NCBI GenBank assembly: GCA_900317885.1 | Contig: ONIM01000019.1 | Coordinates: forward strand, 1 to 64,000 | Source of the DNA: an uncultured Bacteroidales bacterium | GTDB lineage: Bacteria > Bacteroidota > Bacteroidia > Bacteroidales > Paludibacteraceae | Length of the DNA: 64,000 nucleotides | Reading direction: 5' to 3' | Position numbers and translations under genes: made by a program | Shown: positions 34,901 through 42,897 of the stretch, in pieces | Layout of the letters: every line of letters starts with the position of its first letter | Position numbering within the stretch: position 1 is the first letter of the stretch | Notes under the pieces: generated by a model | The model's database searches: none | What the model saw: only the letters and a program-made list of their open reading frames with translations | What the model was told of the DNA's origin: nothing

Positions 34901-37900
34901 CGGAGCGATCACCGTCTATGTCAAGATGCCATCGAGCCAAAAGCGCGGTTTTGAGGTGGAAGTGCGTCAACATGTGCTCACTTCGCTGGCGGTTGACTCG
35001 GTGCTTGTTACTCCGATGGCACCGGCAGAGGCCACCAAAGGCACAGGCGACATCCGTCTGATGCGTGCTGCCGTTTATGTATCCGGTGACCGCACGCCGC
35101 TTACCATCACGAGCTTTGAGCAGACAGCTTCGGAGCTCTTGGTGGATCGTCATATCTATGCAACCGGACATTCTACCACTTTTGCTACAACGAATGAGTT
35201 TACCGATTCGTATGTCATGGACGAGAAGGGTGTGTATTACTTCTGGTTTATCGGTTCGATCGATGCCGCAGCAGAAGTAGGCAATACCGTATCGCTGGCG
35301 TTGGATCAAGTCGTTTTAGGCGAACAGCAAATCGCTCCGCAAGGAAGTGCGTCTGTAGCGATCAACGTAGTCAGCGGTGCACACGGATTCTACCGCATCG
35401 GTAGTAGTGCCTTGGCGGATTATGCTACGCTGTCGGCTGCTCTGCAAGCCATCAGTTCGATCGGCATGGACGGCGCAGTAGAGATAGCCATCGAACCGGG
35501 CACTTATACCGAGCAAGTTATGATTCCTGAAATCAGCGGTGCAGGTGCAGCCAATACCCTGACGATCCGTTCACTCAGCGGCGACTACAACGATGTGTTA
35601 TACCAATACAACAGCACGATGACCCAAGATCAGGGTGTCTTCACTATCGACGGCGCAGACTACGTGACCCTCAAAGGTCTTTCGTTCACTTCTACCTATA
35701 CCTCGAATCAAAACCCTGCAGTAGTGGTGGTACGCAATGCCGCTACGCATGTGACGATCGACAGTTGCCGCATTTATGCGGAGCCCAAGACGGAATACAC
35801 GGCGCGTTTGGACCTGGTACGCGTGGATGCCTTGCAGAATCAGTACAATAATGATTTCGCGCTCTTGAATAGTGTGCTCGAAGGTGGTTACATGGGTCTG
35901 TACGTAATCGGTCATAAAGCCGCAGCAGACCCCTTGCAGCAGAATATGCTCATCCGCCATAATACCATTCGCAACCAAGGCAAACAAATGGTGTACGGCG
36001 ATGCGGTCAGCAACCTGCAGATCATCGGCAACACATTCCGGGCACAAGTGAAATCCAGTAGTGCGAATGCGATTGATTGGATTTTGCTCGGCGGTACTTC
36101 TACGATCGCAGAGAACGATATCTATTATTCCGGAACGGCAGCTGACAACCAAAGCATCAAGGCAATTTACATTCGTCCCAATATCTATCAAGACAAGGAG
36201 AATACCTTGCTGCAAGTAGTGAATAATGTAGTGAACGTGCAGAACGGTTCCACGTATGCATCCTACTGCATCAACCTAAGCACCAATATGCCGAAACTGC
36301 TGTTGGCGCATAACACGATGGTGATGAATTCAGAAGGAACGGCTTCGTCCCCGTTCTATATCGAAGGTGCGCCGGCAGCCGGTTCTCTTTTCGTGAACAA
36401 TATCTTCCATGCCACAAACAAAGGCTATGCCGTGCGGTATAAGAACGCTGCCGCAATCGCCAATATTGCGTACCGCCATAACATCCTCTATACGCCGGAA
36501 GAGACCTTCGGTATGCCAACCGCTACTGTAGGCACGTTTGCGGATTGGAAGACCGCTGTGGGAGCTACGGACGAAGATGGTAACCTGAGCGAAGCCGTTA
36601 CGTTTGCTTCTGCTACGCTGCTCATGCCGCGTGAGACGAATGAAGGTCATCTGCTCACCGCCGAAGTGATGGAGGAGGTTCAGACGGATATTACCGGTAA
36701 GACCCGTGCTGCTACGCCGACGATCGGTGCGTATGAGTACGACGCGGATCTCTTCCGTGTACCACAGATGGCAGATGGTTATCCGACCGTTCAGGCACAG
36801 GATGTGAAAGCCGATATTGCTCTCAAGACCGATAATTTCGGTACCGCCAAACTGATCATCCTGCCGACTGAGAGTGCTGCGCCGACCATGGACGAGTTGG
36901 CACTCGCGACCGATGAAGTATCGCTCATCAAAGATGGTGAGGTAACTTTTACCGCTACCGGTTTGACCGAAGAAACGGCATATAAAGCATATATTCTCTT
37001 GGTATCGCCGATCGGCGAAGCGGCTACGGATTATCAAGAGGTAGCCTTCACGACCGCGTGGACCAAGCTTCCGGTAGTACTCAACCCGATTGAGAAACAG
37101 ACTGTAGCAGGCGGTACTACCGTCACGCTCACCACTGTTCTTGCTACCGAATACGAGCAAGCCAAACCGTACTCGTACGCATGGCGTACGGCTTATAGCG
37201 ATGCGGTCATCGGTACTGATGCGACATTGACGCGTACAGCGGATGAGTCCACTGAGTTTATATGCACCGTGACAGATCGGTTTGGTCAGAAAGCTACCGT
37301 TTCGGCGCATGTATGGGTGGAGAAAGCGGCTGCAACGGCTACCTTCGAGGAGTACGCTCTTACGGAGAACGGGCACAAGCATGTCGATGACGCATGGACG
37401 GACAAAACCGAGACAGCTCTCTATAGCGGTACGTACGCGTTCGCGAATGTGCCGAACAAGGTCTATAAGGCTTATACCGGCTATGCCATTTGTTCAGATC
37501 GCTCGACGGAAGCTACCGGGAACTACAACTACGATCAGTTCCGTTCGGCAGCCGGCGGTGCATATGAAGGCAATAATTTTGCCGTGGCGTATTACTCGGC
37601 GCCGTCCTCTTGGTACGCCGGTTATACCGACCCGATTACGCTGACCAATAGCACCGAACCGCAGACTGTCACCGGATTCTATATCACCAATACGGTCTAT
37701 ACGCTCGATGCAATCCTCAACGGCGACTATGCAAACGATGCGTTCTCGAAAGGCGATTATATGTCCGTTACGGCTATCGGTTATAACGGATTGCAGACTA
37801 CGGGCGAAGTAGTCTTCTACCTTGCGGACTACCGTAGCGAGAACAGCGACGAGCATTTTGCAATCGACACCTGGAAATGGTTCGATCTATCCTCGCTCGG

Positions 37901-38132
37901 CGCGATTACGAGCATCGAGTTTGAGATTTTCACCTCCAAATCCGATGAGTTCGGCTTTACCACTCCGACCTATTTCTGTCTCGATAATTTCGGAGCTGAG
38001 AAACCCGTCGGAACGGATATCGGGAACCTGCAAGGGGACAAGGTACAATGTGCAAAGGTGCTCCGTAACGGACATATCTTCATCCTCCGCGGTGAGAATA
38101 GGTATGATCTTAATGGACGACTGATTCGATAA
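31944..38132 (+). CDS. Giant T9SS-exported surface protein of the B12 locus (CUB-like, beta-helix, DUF4465-like)
   Basis: About 2062 aa from MKRMYLFFMLLAAGWW, a signal peptide; the frame opens earlier (31836) but that is inside the riboswitch leader. Four CUB-like units recur, each with F-x-PATEG-x-x-I/V (at about residues 65, 350, 640 and 925). A right-handed beta-helix follows at about 1160-1570 (YATLSAALQAI, VEIAIEPGTYTEQV, ADYVTLKGLSF). The last large domain (about 1780-2010, from ATFEEYAL) looks like DUF4465, a domain found in surface proteins of Bacteroidota cobalamin loci. The C-terminus VLRNGHIFILRGENRYDLNGRLIR is the T9SS signal. Position directly after a cobalamin riboswitch supports a job in B12 or cobinamide capture at the cell surface. 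The ligand is not shown by sequence. Confidence 0.87.
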   Translation: MKRMYLFFMLLAAGWWSNMAAEDYLMPQYGHETKVVSKNAPLTFYDFKGASTHFTQSAFSTVIFQPATEGYSIKITFEELNLTKYSDSWNVYMRIYNGQFDVTSISYPTSGNPTGSFVENANQIAYIPGDGAVNPLPTYISGAADGCLSVCLYSKDPSPKESYWKATVEEVLLETMTVESAAGNNTFVDGEVWAGKTNVGMSGMTITTSGYSSPDKLQTITFTCSNSAVIDPTTLKLYAGTGVSVTGLSEIAGTITENEGIYTYTLSEGYALSNGNNSFSLGGNILSTAAFNATAAVNITGFSTAGGFSTFSPASPVTLTVQPMYLMAEDATYTISGETQFFDEGGKDGKVIKGFNGKVVFTPTTEGKKVQLTFNSIDVFYTDYAASSTGYVDYIKVYNGNSTNESDLIWQISQATASLTTPITIKSTAENGQLTITHKNQISYDSNLKEGWSAVVSEFAPQAMTVQESLLTKQTGTVSSGTENAQVATLKITTTDTEPALTVASLTLNANGTAAQIAKAKLYYTKDNQFSTSRLIGEAVVEDETVTITKNTEIAFREGDNYLWIVCDIAPLAQNDEQVNISLATLNFTNGTSVTDFGNQTGVLTIENVAVQACGSQTFTILGTWQYTHTVASEYSTKYKADNCDQTVVFKPATEGHVIQIDYADFDVYYATSSYSTRAKYIVYAGEGTSGEVLWQLDANGKKPTQIRSTAADGAMTIVFNPNTTSTYYTGNGWHATVQEYKLQNMQVESIGVAQASTKLVQTGERKAALLDVDIQTVGTLNALTLEALTLDLKGTAANIETLYLMQGENVLAQAAAAAQVTLTLETPATLAEYANAFTIAADIKTDATVESVVDAALLSVTLSGVAQTITAGDPEGNRIVKNVRYLQAGDNGIVTIGANSLMFYDDGGVDGNYSSNFEGYITFVPATEGCAVELVFKDFDIAYLSGDPFRIYYANTYDSEATPDKKYGMYSMPAEDESVISRAEDGAITVYVKMPSSQKRGFEVEVRQHVLTSLAVDSVLVTPMAPAEATKGTGDIRLMRAAVYVSGDRTPLTITSFEQTASELLVDRHIYATGHSTTFATTNEFTDSYVMDEKGVYYFWFIGSIDAAAEVGNTVSLALDQVVLGEQQIAPQGSASVAINVVSGAHGFYRIGSSALADYATLSAALQAISSIGMDGAVEIAIEPGTYTEQVMIPEISGAGAANTLTIRSLSGDYNDVLYQYNSTMTQDQGVFTIDGADYVTLKGLSFTSTYTSNQNPAVVVVRNAATHVTIDSCRIYAEPKTEYTARLDLVRVDALQNQYNNDFALLNSVLEGGYMGLYVIGHKAAADPLQQNMLIRHNTIRNQGKQMVYGDAVSNLQIIGNTFRAQVKSSSANAIDWILLGGTSTIAENDIYYSGTAADNQSIKAIYIRPNIYQDKENTLLQVVNNVVNVQNGSTYASYCINLSTNMPKLLLAHNTMVMNSEGTASSPFYIEGAPAAGSLFVNNIFHATNKGYAVRYKNAAAIANIAYRHNILYTPEETFGMPTATVGTFADWKTAVGATDEDGNLSEAVTFASATLLMPRETNEGHLLTAEVMEEVQTDITGKTRAATPTIGAYEYDADLFRVPQMADGYPTVQAQDVKADIALKTDNFGTAKLIILPTESAAPTMDELALATDEVSLIKDGEVTFTATGLTEETAYKAYILLVSPIGEAATDYQEVAFTTAWTKLPVVLNPIEKQTVAGGTTVTLTTVLATEYEQAKPYSYAWRTAYSDAVIGTDATLTRTADESTEFICTVTDRFGQKATVSAHVWVEKAAATATFEEYALTENGHKHVDDAWTDKTETALYSGTYAFANVPNKVYKAYTGYAICSDRSTEATGNYNYDQFRSAAGGAYEGNNFAVAYYSAPSSWYAGYTDPITLTNSTEPQTVTGFYITNTVYTLDAILNGDYANDAFSKGDYMSVTAIGYNGLQTTGEVVFYLADYRSENSDEHFAIDTWKWFDLSSLGAITSIEFEIFTSKSDEFGFTTPTYFCLDNFGAEKPVGTDIGNLQGDKVQCAKVLRNGHIFILRGENRYDLNGRLIR

Positions 38133-38135
38133 GGG

Positions 38136-39140
38136 ATGGCGCTGATTATAAGCATTCTACTGACCGTTTCGCCCTATCTGGCGCGGGTGTATGAATATAT
38201 GCCCGCGCCGGGGCAATTCGTCAACGTCCTGCCGCTCGCTACGGCGGATGATACGCCGCAGACTATGGCGGCCAAAGCGGAAGCAGCTATCGCCTACAAC
38301 GCCGGCAAGACCGTTTGTCTCGGTGCATGGGGCGGGTACATCGTCTTTGGTTTTGACCACCCGGTGGTCAATAGCGGTGATGATTATGATTTTCGGATTA
38401 AAGGCAATGCCACGTATGCTTCGTATGCCCAAGACACTACCCGCAAAGGCGGTGCTTCCGAACCCGGGATCGTTCTGGTCAGCTATGATGCGAATGACAA
38501 CGGCCTGCCCGATGACGCGTGGTACGAACTCGCGGGAAGTGAGTATAGCTCGCCGCAAACGATTCGTCACTATGCCGTCACTTATACCCGTCCCAACGGC
38601 CTGCAAGATGTCCCTTGGACGGATAACCGCGGCGGAAACGGTGTGGTGCCGAGAAATGAATTTCATCAGCAGGATTACTTCCCCCTTTGGGCACCCGATG
38701 AACTGACTTTTACGGGCTCACGGCTTGCACCGAATGCTGTCGATGAGGGAGAGAACGGAGAGCATTCATTTATTCTCTACTGCTACGACTACGGGTATGC
38801 CGATAATCATCCGAATAAAACCGATGGCTGTAAGTTCTGTATTCGTTGGGCAGTGGACCAAAACGGTCTGCCAAAAGACCTGCCCGCGATTCATTTCGTC
38901 AAAGTCTATACCGCTGTGCAGCAAGTCTGCGGGTGGATCGGCGAGACCAGTACAGAGATCACTGGCGCAGAAGATCTGCATCCCGATATGCCGTTCCCGG
39001 ACGATCCTTCCGAAACAGACCTCAGCCCAATGCCAAACGCTAATAGCCAACCGCAAACCGCAAAAATCCTGCGCGACGGTCAGTTCCTCATCCTCCGCGG
39101 AGAAAAGGCATATACCCTCACGGGACAAACTCTGTGGTAA
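38136..39140 (+). CDS. T9SS-exported surface protein of the B12-locus type
   Basis: This 334-aa protein has a short N-terminal hydrophobic segment (MALIISILLTVSPYLARV) and then VYEYMPAPGQFVNVLPLATADD, CLGAWGGYIVFGFDHPV and YDFRIKGNA, a pattern I know from uncharacterised cell-surface proteins next to cobalamin-uptake genes in Bacteroides. It ends KILRDGQFLILRGEKAYTLTGQTLW, the T9SS signal. The gap to the giant upstream gene is three bases, so both are under the same riboswitch. No BtuB, BtuG or other B12 transporter gene is present in the window. A role in binding a corrinoid before import is inferred. Confidence 0.82.
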   Translation: MALIISILLTVSPYLARVYEYMPAPGQFVNVLPLATADDTPQTMAAKAEAAIAYNAGKTVCLGAWGGYIVFGFDHPVVNSGDDYDFRIKGNATYASYAQDTTRKGGASEPGIVLVSYDANDNGLPDDAWYELAGSEYSSPQTIRHYAVTYTRPNGLQDVPWTDNRGGNGVVPRNEFHQQDYFPLWAPDELTFTGSRLAPNAVDEGENGEHSFILYCYDYGYADNHPNKTDGCKFCIRWAVDQNGLPKDLPAIHFVKVYTAVQQVCGWIGETSTEITGAEDLHPDMPFPDDPSETDLSPMPNANSQPQTAKILRDGQFLILRGEKAYTLTGQTLW

Positions 39141-39158
39141 AGGTTCATAGCGCTTTAG

Positions 39159-39184
39159 AAAAATCGCCCATCAGAGCGATTTTT
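39159..39184 (+). terminator. Terminator after the B12-locus genes
   Basis: AAAAATCGC (39159-39167) pairs with GCGATTTTT (39176-39184), eight-base loop; symmetrical A/T ends. Confidence 0.8.
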
Positions 39185-39194
39185 CTGTTTTAAA

Positions 39195-39226
39195 TTTGCA
39201 TATATCGTAAAAAAGTTGTACCTTTG
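39195..39226 (+). promoter_or_regulatory. Promoter of uvrB, giving a near-leaderless transcript
   Basis: TTTG at 39195-39198 and TACCTTTG at 39219-39226. The ATG is at 39235, only eight bases after the -7 box, so the transcript should have about three to five leader bases. Confidence 0.8.
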
Positions 39227-39234
39227 CAGTCCGT

Positions 39235-41253
39235 ATGTTTCATTTAGAATCTCCATATAAGCCGACGGGCGATCAGCCGCAAGCCATCAAGGCTCTGGTC
39301 GAGGGAATCAAAGCCGGTGCTCCTGCGCAGGTGCTTTTGGGTGTGACCGGTTCGGGAAAGACCTTTACGGTCGCGAATGTCATTCAGGAACTGAACCGGC
39401 CGACACTCATCATGAGCCATAACAAGACCCTCGCAGCGCAGTTGTACTCGGAGATGAAGGCTTTCTTTCCGCATAATGCGGTGGAGTATTTCGTGAGTTA
39501 CTACGACTACTACCAGCCCGAGGCGTATATCCCTTCGACCGACCTCTATATCGAGAAGGACCTGAGTATCAACGAGGAGATCGACCGGTTGCGGCTCTCT
39601 GCCGTAGCGGCGTTGCTGAGCGGACGAAAAGATGTCATCATCGTCTCTTCGGTCAGCTGTATCTATGGCTTGGGCAGTCCGCAGGATTTCACGGCGAATG
39701 TCGTTTCCCTTCGTCGCGGCGAGAAGATCCAGATGGACACCTTATTAAAATCGCTCGTGGGCGCGCAATACACGCGTAACGATATAGAACTCGCGCGCGG
39801 ACGATTCCGCGTCAAGGGAGATACCGTCGATATTGCGCTGGCGTACGCGGATTACCTCGTGCGGGTGGAGTTTTTCGGCAATGAGATAGACGCTATCCTG
39901 ACGGTCGATCCGATCTCCGGACAGGTGCTGGAGGAGTTTGACTCCTATAACCTCTCGCCGGCGACGATTTTCTTGACTTCCGCAGATCGTATAGCTTCAG
40001 CGAAAGAACAGATCAAAGCCGACTTGGCGAAGCAGATTGAGTATTTTATCTCCATCGGCGAAGAGTTATACGCAAAGCGTATAGAGGAGCGCGTGAAGTA
40101 TGATCTGGAGATGCTGGACGAACTCGGTTATTGCTCCGGCGTGGAGAACTACAGCCGCTATTTTGACGGCCGTGAAGAAGGCACGCCGCCGTATTGTCTG
40201 TTGGATTATTTCCCGAAAGATATGCTTCTTGTCATCGACGAGAGCCACGTAACCGTTCCGCAAATCCGGGGTATGTACGGAGGTGATAAAGCCCGTAAGG
40301 AAAACCTCGTCAACTACGGATTTAGACTTCCTGCGGCGAGGGATAACCGACCGCTGAAATTCGATGAGTTCGAGGCGAAAGTGGGCCAGACCATCTTCGT
40401 TTCTGCGACGCCGGACGAGTACGAACTGAATAAGAGCGAAGGAATCGTCATTGACCAGCTCATCCGGCCGACAGGTCTGCTGGATCCGGAGATTGAAGTG
40501 AGACCGACGGAGAACCAGGTAGACGACCTCATGGACGAGATCCGGTTCCGTATTCATCGCAACGAACGTATCCTTGTCACGACGCTGACCAAAAGGATGG
40601 CGGAGGAGTTGGACGAGTATCTCCGTCGCTATGGAGTCAAGTCCGCCTATATCCATTCGGATATAGATACTATCGAGCGCGTGAAGATCATGGAGGATCT
40701 GCGCAAAGGCGAGTACGACGTCTTGGTGGGTGTGAACCTGCTGCGTGAGGGACTCGATCTGCCGGAGGTGTCGCTCGTGGCGATCCTCGATGCGGATAAG
40801 TCCGGATTCCTGCGTGACCAGCGAAGTCTGACGCAGACTGTCGGTCGTGCAGCTCGGCATGTCAACGGCAAGGCGATCCTCTACGGCGATAAGATCACGC
40901 CGGCGATGCAGGCAACCATCGATGAGACGAACCGCCGCCGAACCATCCAGATGCGGTATAACGCCGAGCATGGCATCACGCCGACGGCGATAAAGAAAGA
41001 GATCAACACTTCGGCCCTCGCGTCGCTCTACAAGGACCCGGAGGCGGAGAAACGGAAAGTAGAAGAAGCTATCCGCGAGAGTTGGAAGACCGCCGAGTGG
41101 CAGAAGATGAATGTGCAGACTCTGCAGAAAGCGATAGATAACAAACGCAAACAGATGCTCGCAGCGGCGAAAGCTACTGATTTTGAGATGGCTGCACGGC
41201 TTCGGGACGAGATGTTGGAGATGCAGAACAAGCTCCAGACGCTGCAAGATTAG
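39235..41253 (+). CDS. uvrB: UvrABC system protein B
   Basis: UvrB is the central helicase-like subunit of nucleotide excision repair. The 672-aa protein begins FHLESPYKPTGDQPQAI, has Walker A LLGVTGSGKTFTVANV, the beta-hairpin region YYDYYQPEAYIPSTDLYIEKD, LVIDESHVTVPQI (the DEAD-box-like motif), the helicase motifs LTKRMAEELDEYL, DVLVGVNLLREGLDLPEV and QTVGRAARH, and a C-terminal UVR domain (about 630-665, LQKAIDNKRKQMLAAAKATDFEMAARLRDEM) that binds UvrC. The start agrees with family N-termini and forces a nearly leaderless mRNA. A normal, intact housekeeping gene. Confidence 0.98.
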   Translation: MFHLESPYKPTGDQPQAIKALVEGIKAGAPAQVLLGVTGSGKTFTVANVIQELNRPTLIMSHNKTLAAQLYSEMKAFFPHNAVEYFVSYYDYYQPEAYIPSTDLYIEKDLSINEEIDRLRLSAVAALLSGRKDVIIVSSVSCIYGLGSPQDFTANVVSLRRGEKIQMDTLLKSLVGAQYTRNDIELARGRFRVKGDTVDIALAYADYLVRVEFFGNEIDAILTVDPISGQVLEEFDSYNLSPATIFLTSADRIASAKEQIKADLAKQIEYFISIGEELYAKRIEERVKYDLEMLDELGYCSGVENYSRYFDGREEGTPPYCLLDYFPKDMLLVIDESHVTVPQIRGMYGGDKARKENLVNYGFRLPAARDNRPLKFDEFEAKVGQTIFVSATPDEYELNKSEGIVIDQLIRPTGLLDPEIEVRPTENQVDDLMDEIRFRIHRNERILVTTLTKRMAEELDEYLRRYGVKSAYIHSDIDTIERVKIMEDLRKGEYDVLVGVNLLREGLDLPEVSLVAILDADKSGFLRDQRSLTQTVGRAARHVNGKAILYGDKITPAMQATIDETNRRRTIQMRYNAEHGITPTAIKKEINTSALASLYKDPEAEKRKVEEAIRESWKTAEWQKMNVQTLQKAIDNKRKQMLAAAKATDFEMAARLRDEMLEMQNKLQTLQD

Positions 41254-41325
41254 AATCGATAATTTGTCATATATATTCGACAATTCGTAAAAATTTTCAA
41301 AAATTTTCAAAAAATGGTATAAACA

Positions 41326-41357
41326 TTTGTTTATATCGTTTTTTCTTTGTATCTTTG
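41326..41357 (+). promoter_or_regulatory. Promoter of a small structured transcript
   Basis: TTTG at 41326-41329 and TATCTTTG at 41350-41357, 24 bases apart start to start as in the other promoters. No annotated gene follows; a terminator lies at 41491-41531. Confidence 0.75.
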
Positions 41358-41409
41358 CAGCGGTTTTTATAAACAAAAGTACCAACGGCTAAGACACTAC
41401 TTTTGCATA

Positions 41410-41490
41410 ATGACTCAAACTGCTGTATATCACTTGTGTATGCCTCGCAATGCCCATGCCGGTAATGCAGGCGCGGTGACTATGCTATAG
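41410..41490 (+). CDS. Possible 26-aa leader or small peptide
   Basis: ATG at 41410 to TAG at 41488-41490: MTQTAVYHLCMPRNAHAGNA then GAVTML. It fits exactly between the first hairpin and the terminator of the small transcript. It has no run of a single amino acid of the kind used for classical attenuation, and there is no strong ribosome-binding signal (which Bacteroidota often lack). It may be chance. Confidence 0.3.
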   Translation: MTQTAVYHLCMPRNAHAGNAGAVTML

Positions 41491-41531
41491 AAGAGGTGAT
41501 GCCATAATGGCTTTTGCCTTTTCTTTTTTTG
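41491..41531 (+). terminator. Terminator of the small transcript
   Basis: GAAGAGG (41491-41497) pairs with CCTTTTC around 41517-41523, with an inner GCC/GGC stem, followed by a T-run ending about 41531. Confidence 0.7.
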
Positions 41532-41601
41532 TATAAAACGATCTTTGACATACTGATTTGCTTATAAAAGGAGAAAAACGAAAATTTTTCTTGTGATTTA
41601 C

Positions 41602-41632
41602 TTGCGTATGTCAGTTTTTTTTTGTAACTTTG
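41602..41632 (+). promoter_or_regulatory. Promoter of the BRO-type gene
   Basis: TTG at 41602-41604 (TTGCGTATGTC) and TAACTTTG at 41625-41632. TGACATAC and GTATGTCA form an inverted repeat around the stretch 41548-41612; its second arm overlaps the -33 region and could be an operator. Confidence 0.7.
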
Positions 41633-41651
41633 CACCATAATTGAAACGATT

Positions 41652-42509
41652 ATGTCAGAGCAAAACGAAATCCAATTATTTGACGGCAAGCAAGTCCGTT
41701 ATGTATGGGATGAGGAGCAAGAAAAGTACTTCTTCTCGGTAGTGGATGTCATCCAAGTATTAACGGATAGCCCGCGTCCAAGGAAATACTGGAACGCACT
41801 TAAAACCAAGTTAGCAGCGGAAGGAAGTGAGTTGTCCTCAAAAATGGGACAACTGAAATTACCCGCCTCGGATGGCAAGAATTATCTTACCGATGTGGCT
41901 GATACAGAGCAGGTTTTCCGGCTGATACAATCGGTTCCGAGCAAGAAGGCAGAGCCGTTCAAGTTATGGCTTGCGGCGCTGGGGCAGGAGAGAATGAACC
42001 AGTTGCAAGATCCGGAACTAAGTATTGAGCAGGCCATCAAAGACTATCGTCGTTTGGGTTATTCGGAGGATTGGATTAACCAGCGTATCAAGACCATCGA
42101 GATACGCAAAGGGCTGACAGACGAATGGCAGCGCGGCGGAATGAAGGAGGAGCACGATTATGCGATTTTGACGGATATCATATCGCGAGCGTGGAGCGGA
42201 ATGACAACACGTGAGTATAAGAAGTACAAAGGTCTGCGTAAAGAAAGCCTGCGGGATAACATGACGAATGTAGAACTGATGCTCAATGGCTTAGCGGAAG
42301 CGGCAGCCACGGAACTCAGCAAACGGGAGAACCCGAAAGGTTTTGCACAGAATGCCAATGTTGCGCAACGTGGTGGAGATGTAGCTCATGTAGCGCGCGA
42401 GCGTTTAGAGCAGGAGTTGGGGGATACGGTTATCTCGGACAAACGTGCGCTGAACTTCACCAACCCGCCGGAGGAACTGCCGTTCAACGATGTGGAAGAA
42501 GTGAAATAG
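41652..42509 (+). CDS. BRO-N / phage antirepressor-like protein
   Basis: The 285-aa protein has a BRO-N type N-terminus: IQLFDGKQVRYVWDEEQEKYFFSVVDVIQVLTDSPRPRKYW, then KYWNALKTKL and LRL-type stretches, with VADTEQVFRLIQSVPSKKAEPFKLWLAALG. BRO/KilA-type proteins are DNA-binding and often found in phages and mobile elements as antirepressors. The C-terminal ~150 residues (KDYRRLGYSEDWINQRIKTIEIRKGLTDEW) look like the antirepressor extension seen in Bacteroidales. Its place next to a serine recombinase suggests a mobile-element or phase-control module, but it has no visible phage neighbours here. A terminator follows at 42557-42589. Function inferred. Confidence 0.75.
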   Translation: MSEQNEIQLFDGKQVRYVWDEEQEKYFFSVVDVIQVLTDSPRPRKYWNALKTKLAAEGSELSSKMGQLKLPASDGKNYLTDVADTEQVFRLIQSVPSKKAEPFKLWLAALGQERMNQLQDPELSIEQAIKDYRRLGYSEDWINQRIKTIEIRKGLTDEWQRGGMKEEHDYAILTDIISRAWSGMTTREYKKYKGLRKESLRDNMTNVELMLNGLAEAAATELSKRENPKGFAQNANVAQRGGDVAHVARERLEQELGDTVISDKRALNFTNPPEELPFNDVEEVK

Positions 42510-42556
42510 TAAGCTGAATAGTCCGACTTTGGCGGAAAACTCGCAAATCCTTTTAT

Positions 42557-42589
42557 AAGCAACAATGTCGAAAGATGTTGTTGCTTTTT
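42557..42589 (+). terminator. Terminator after the BRO-type gene
   Basis: AAGCAACA (42557-42564) pairs with TGTTGCTT (42579-42586), followed by T-run to 42589. Confidence 0.75.
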
Positions 42590-42630
42590 GTATGCAAATC
42601 AGTATAAAAAGAAGTAAGCCAAGTGCGAAA

Positions 42631-42804
42631 AAAATAGACATTTTAACAGGACCATCACGGGACCATGTTCCGAGAAGAACCTAAGAAAAGTACAATTAGA
42701 ACAATCACAAAATAGCAGTACCGACAAAGGTAGATAAAAAGATACAAGCTTGTATAAAAAATAGACAACGAAGCATAAAATAGACAAGCAAATTTATACA
42801 AGCT
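42631..42804. other. AT-rich region with short repeats upstream of the recombinase
   Basis: About 300 bases (42590-42897) hold no gene. Within them, AAAATAGACA occurs three times (42631, 42758 and 42777), a 14-bp perfect palindrome ATACAAGCTTGTAT lies at 42742-42755, and its left half ATACAAGCT recurs at 42796-42804. These may be binding sites of the recombinase or of the BRO-type protein, which is inference. Confidence 0.45.
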
Positions 42805-42854
42805 AAGTCCGAAAAGGAACAAGTAAATCAAAAAAGAAACAGGCTATAAAAGTT

Positions 42855-42885
42855 ATTGATAATTGCGGAAAAAGCAGTACCTTTG
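42855..42885 (+). promoter_or_regulatory. Promoter of the serine recombinase gene
   Basis: TTG at 42856-42858 and TACCTTTG at 42878-42885; the ATG is at 42898, about seven leader bases after the predicted start. Confidence 0.7.
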
Positions 42886-42897
42886 CGCAAAAAAAGT

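Larger units (their letters stand above)
41362..41531 (+). ncRNA. Candidate small structured RNA or leader-peptide transcript
   Basis: The unit has its own promoter and terminator and about 170 bases in between. Three hairpins line up: CAAAAGTA (41374-41381) with TACTTTTG (41398-41405); a long stem of TCAC/GTGA, GCCT/AGGC, GCA/TGC and TGCC/GGTA over 41430-41479 with an apical loop CATGCC; and the terminator GAAGAGG (41491-41497) with CCTTTTC. A 26-codon frame (41410-41490, MTQTAVYHLCMPRNAHAGNA...) starts after hairpin 1 and stops one base before the terminator arm. It could be a small RNA or an attenuator with a leader peptide; no known family is recognised. Confidence 0.55.

Noticed and set aside
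34377..37382. Minus-strand frames opposite the giant B12-locus protein
   Set aside because: No signal peptides, promoters or domains; they follow the coding strand's codon bias.
40066..41385. Minus-strand frame opposite uvrB
   Set aside because: Antisense shadow of a conserved gene; it also covers the promoter of the small transcript.
41410..41490. Leader peptide for a biosynthetic attenuator
   Set aside because: No run of one regulatory amino acid and no biosynthetic gene follows the terminator, so a classical attenuator is not claimed; kept only as a low-confidence small frame.
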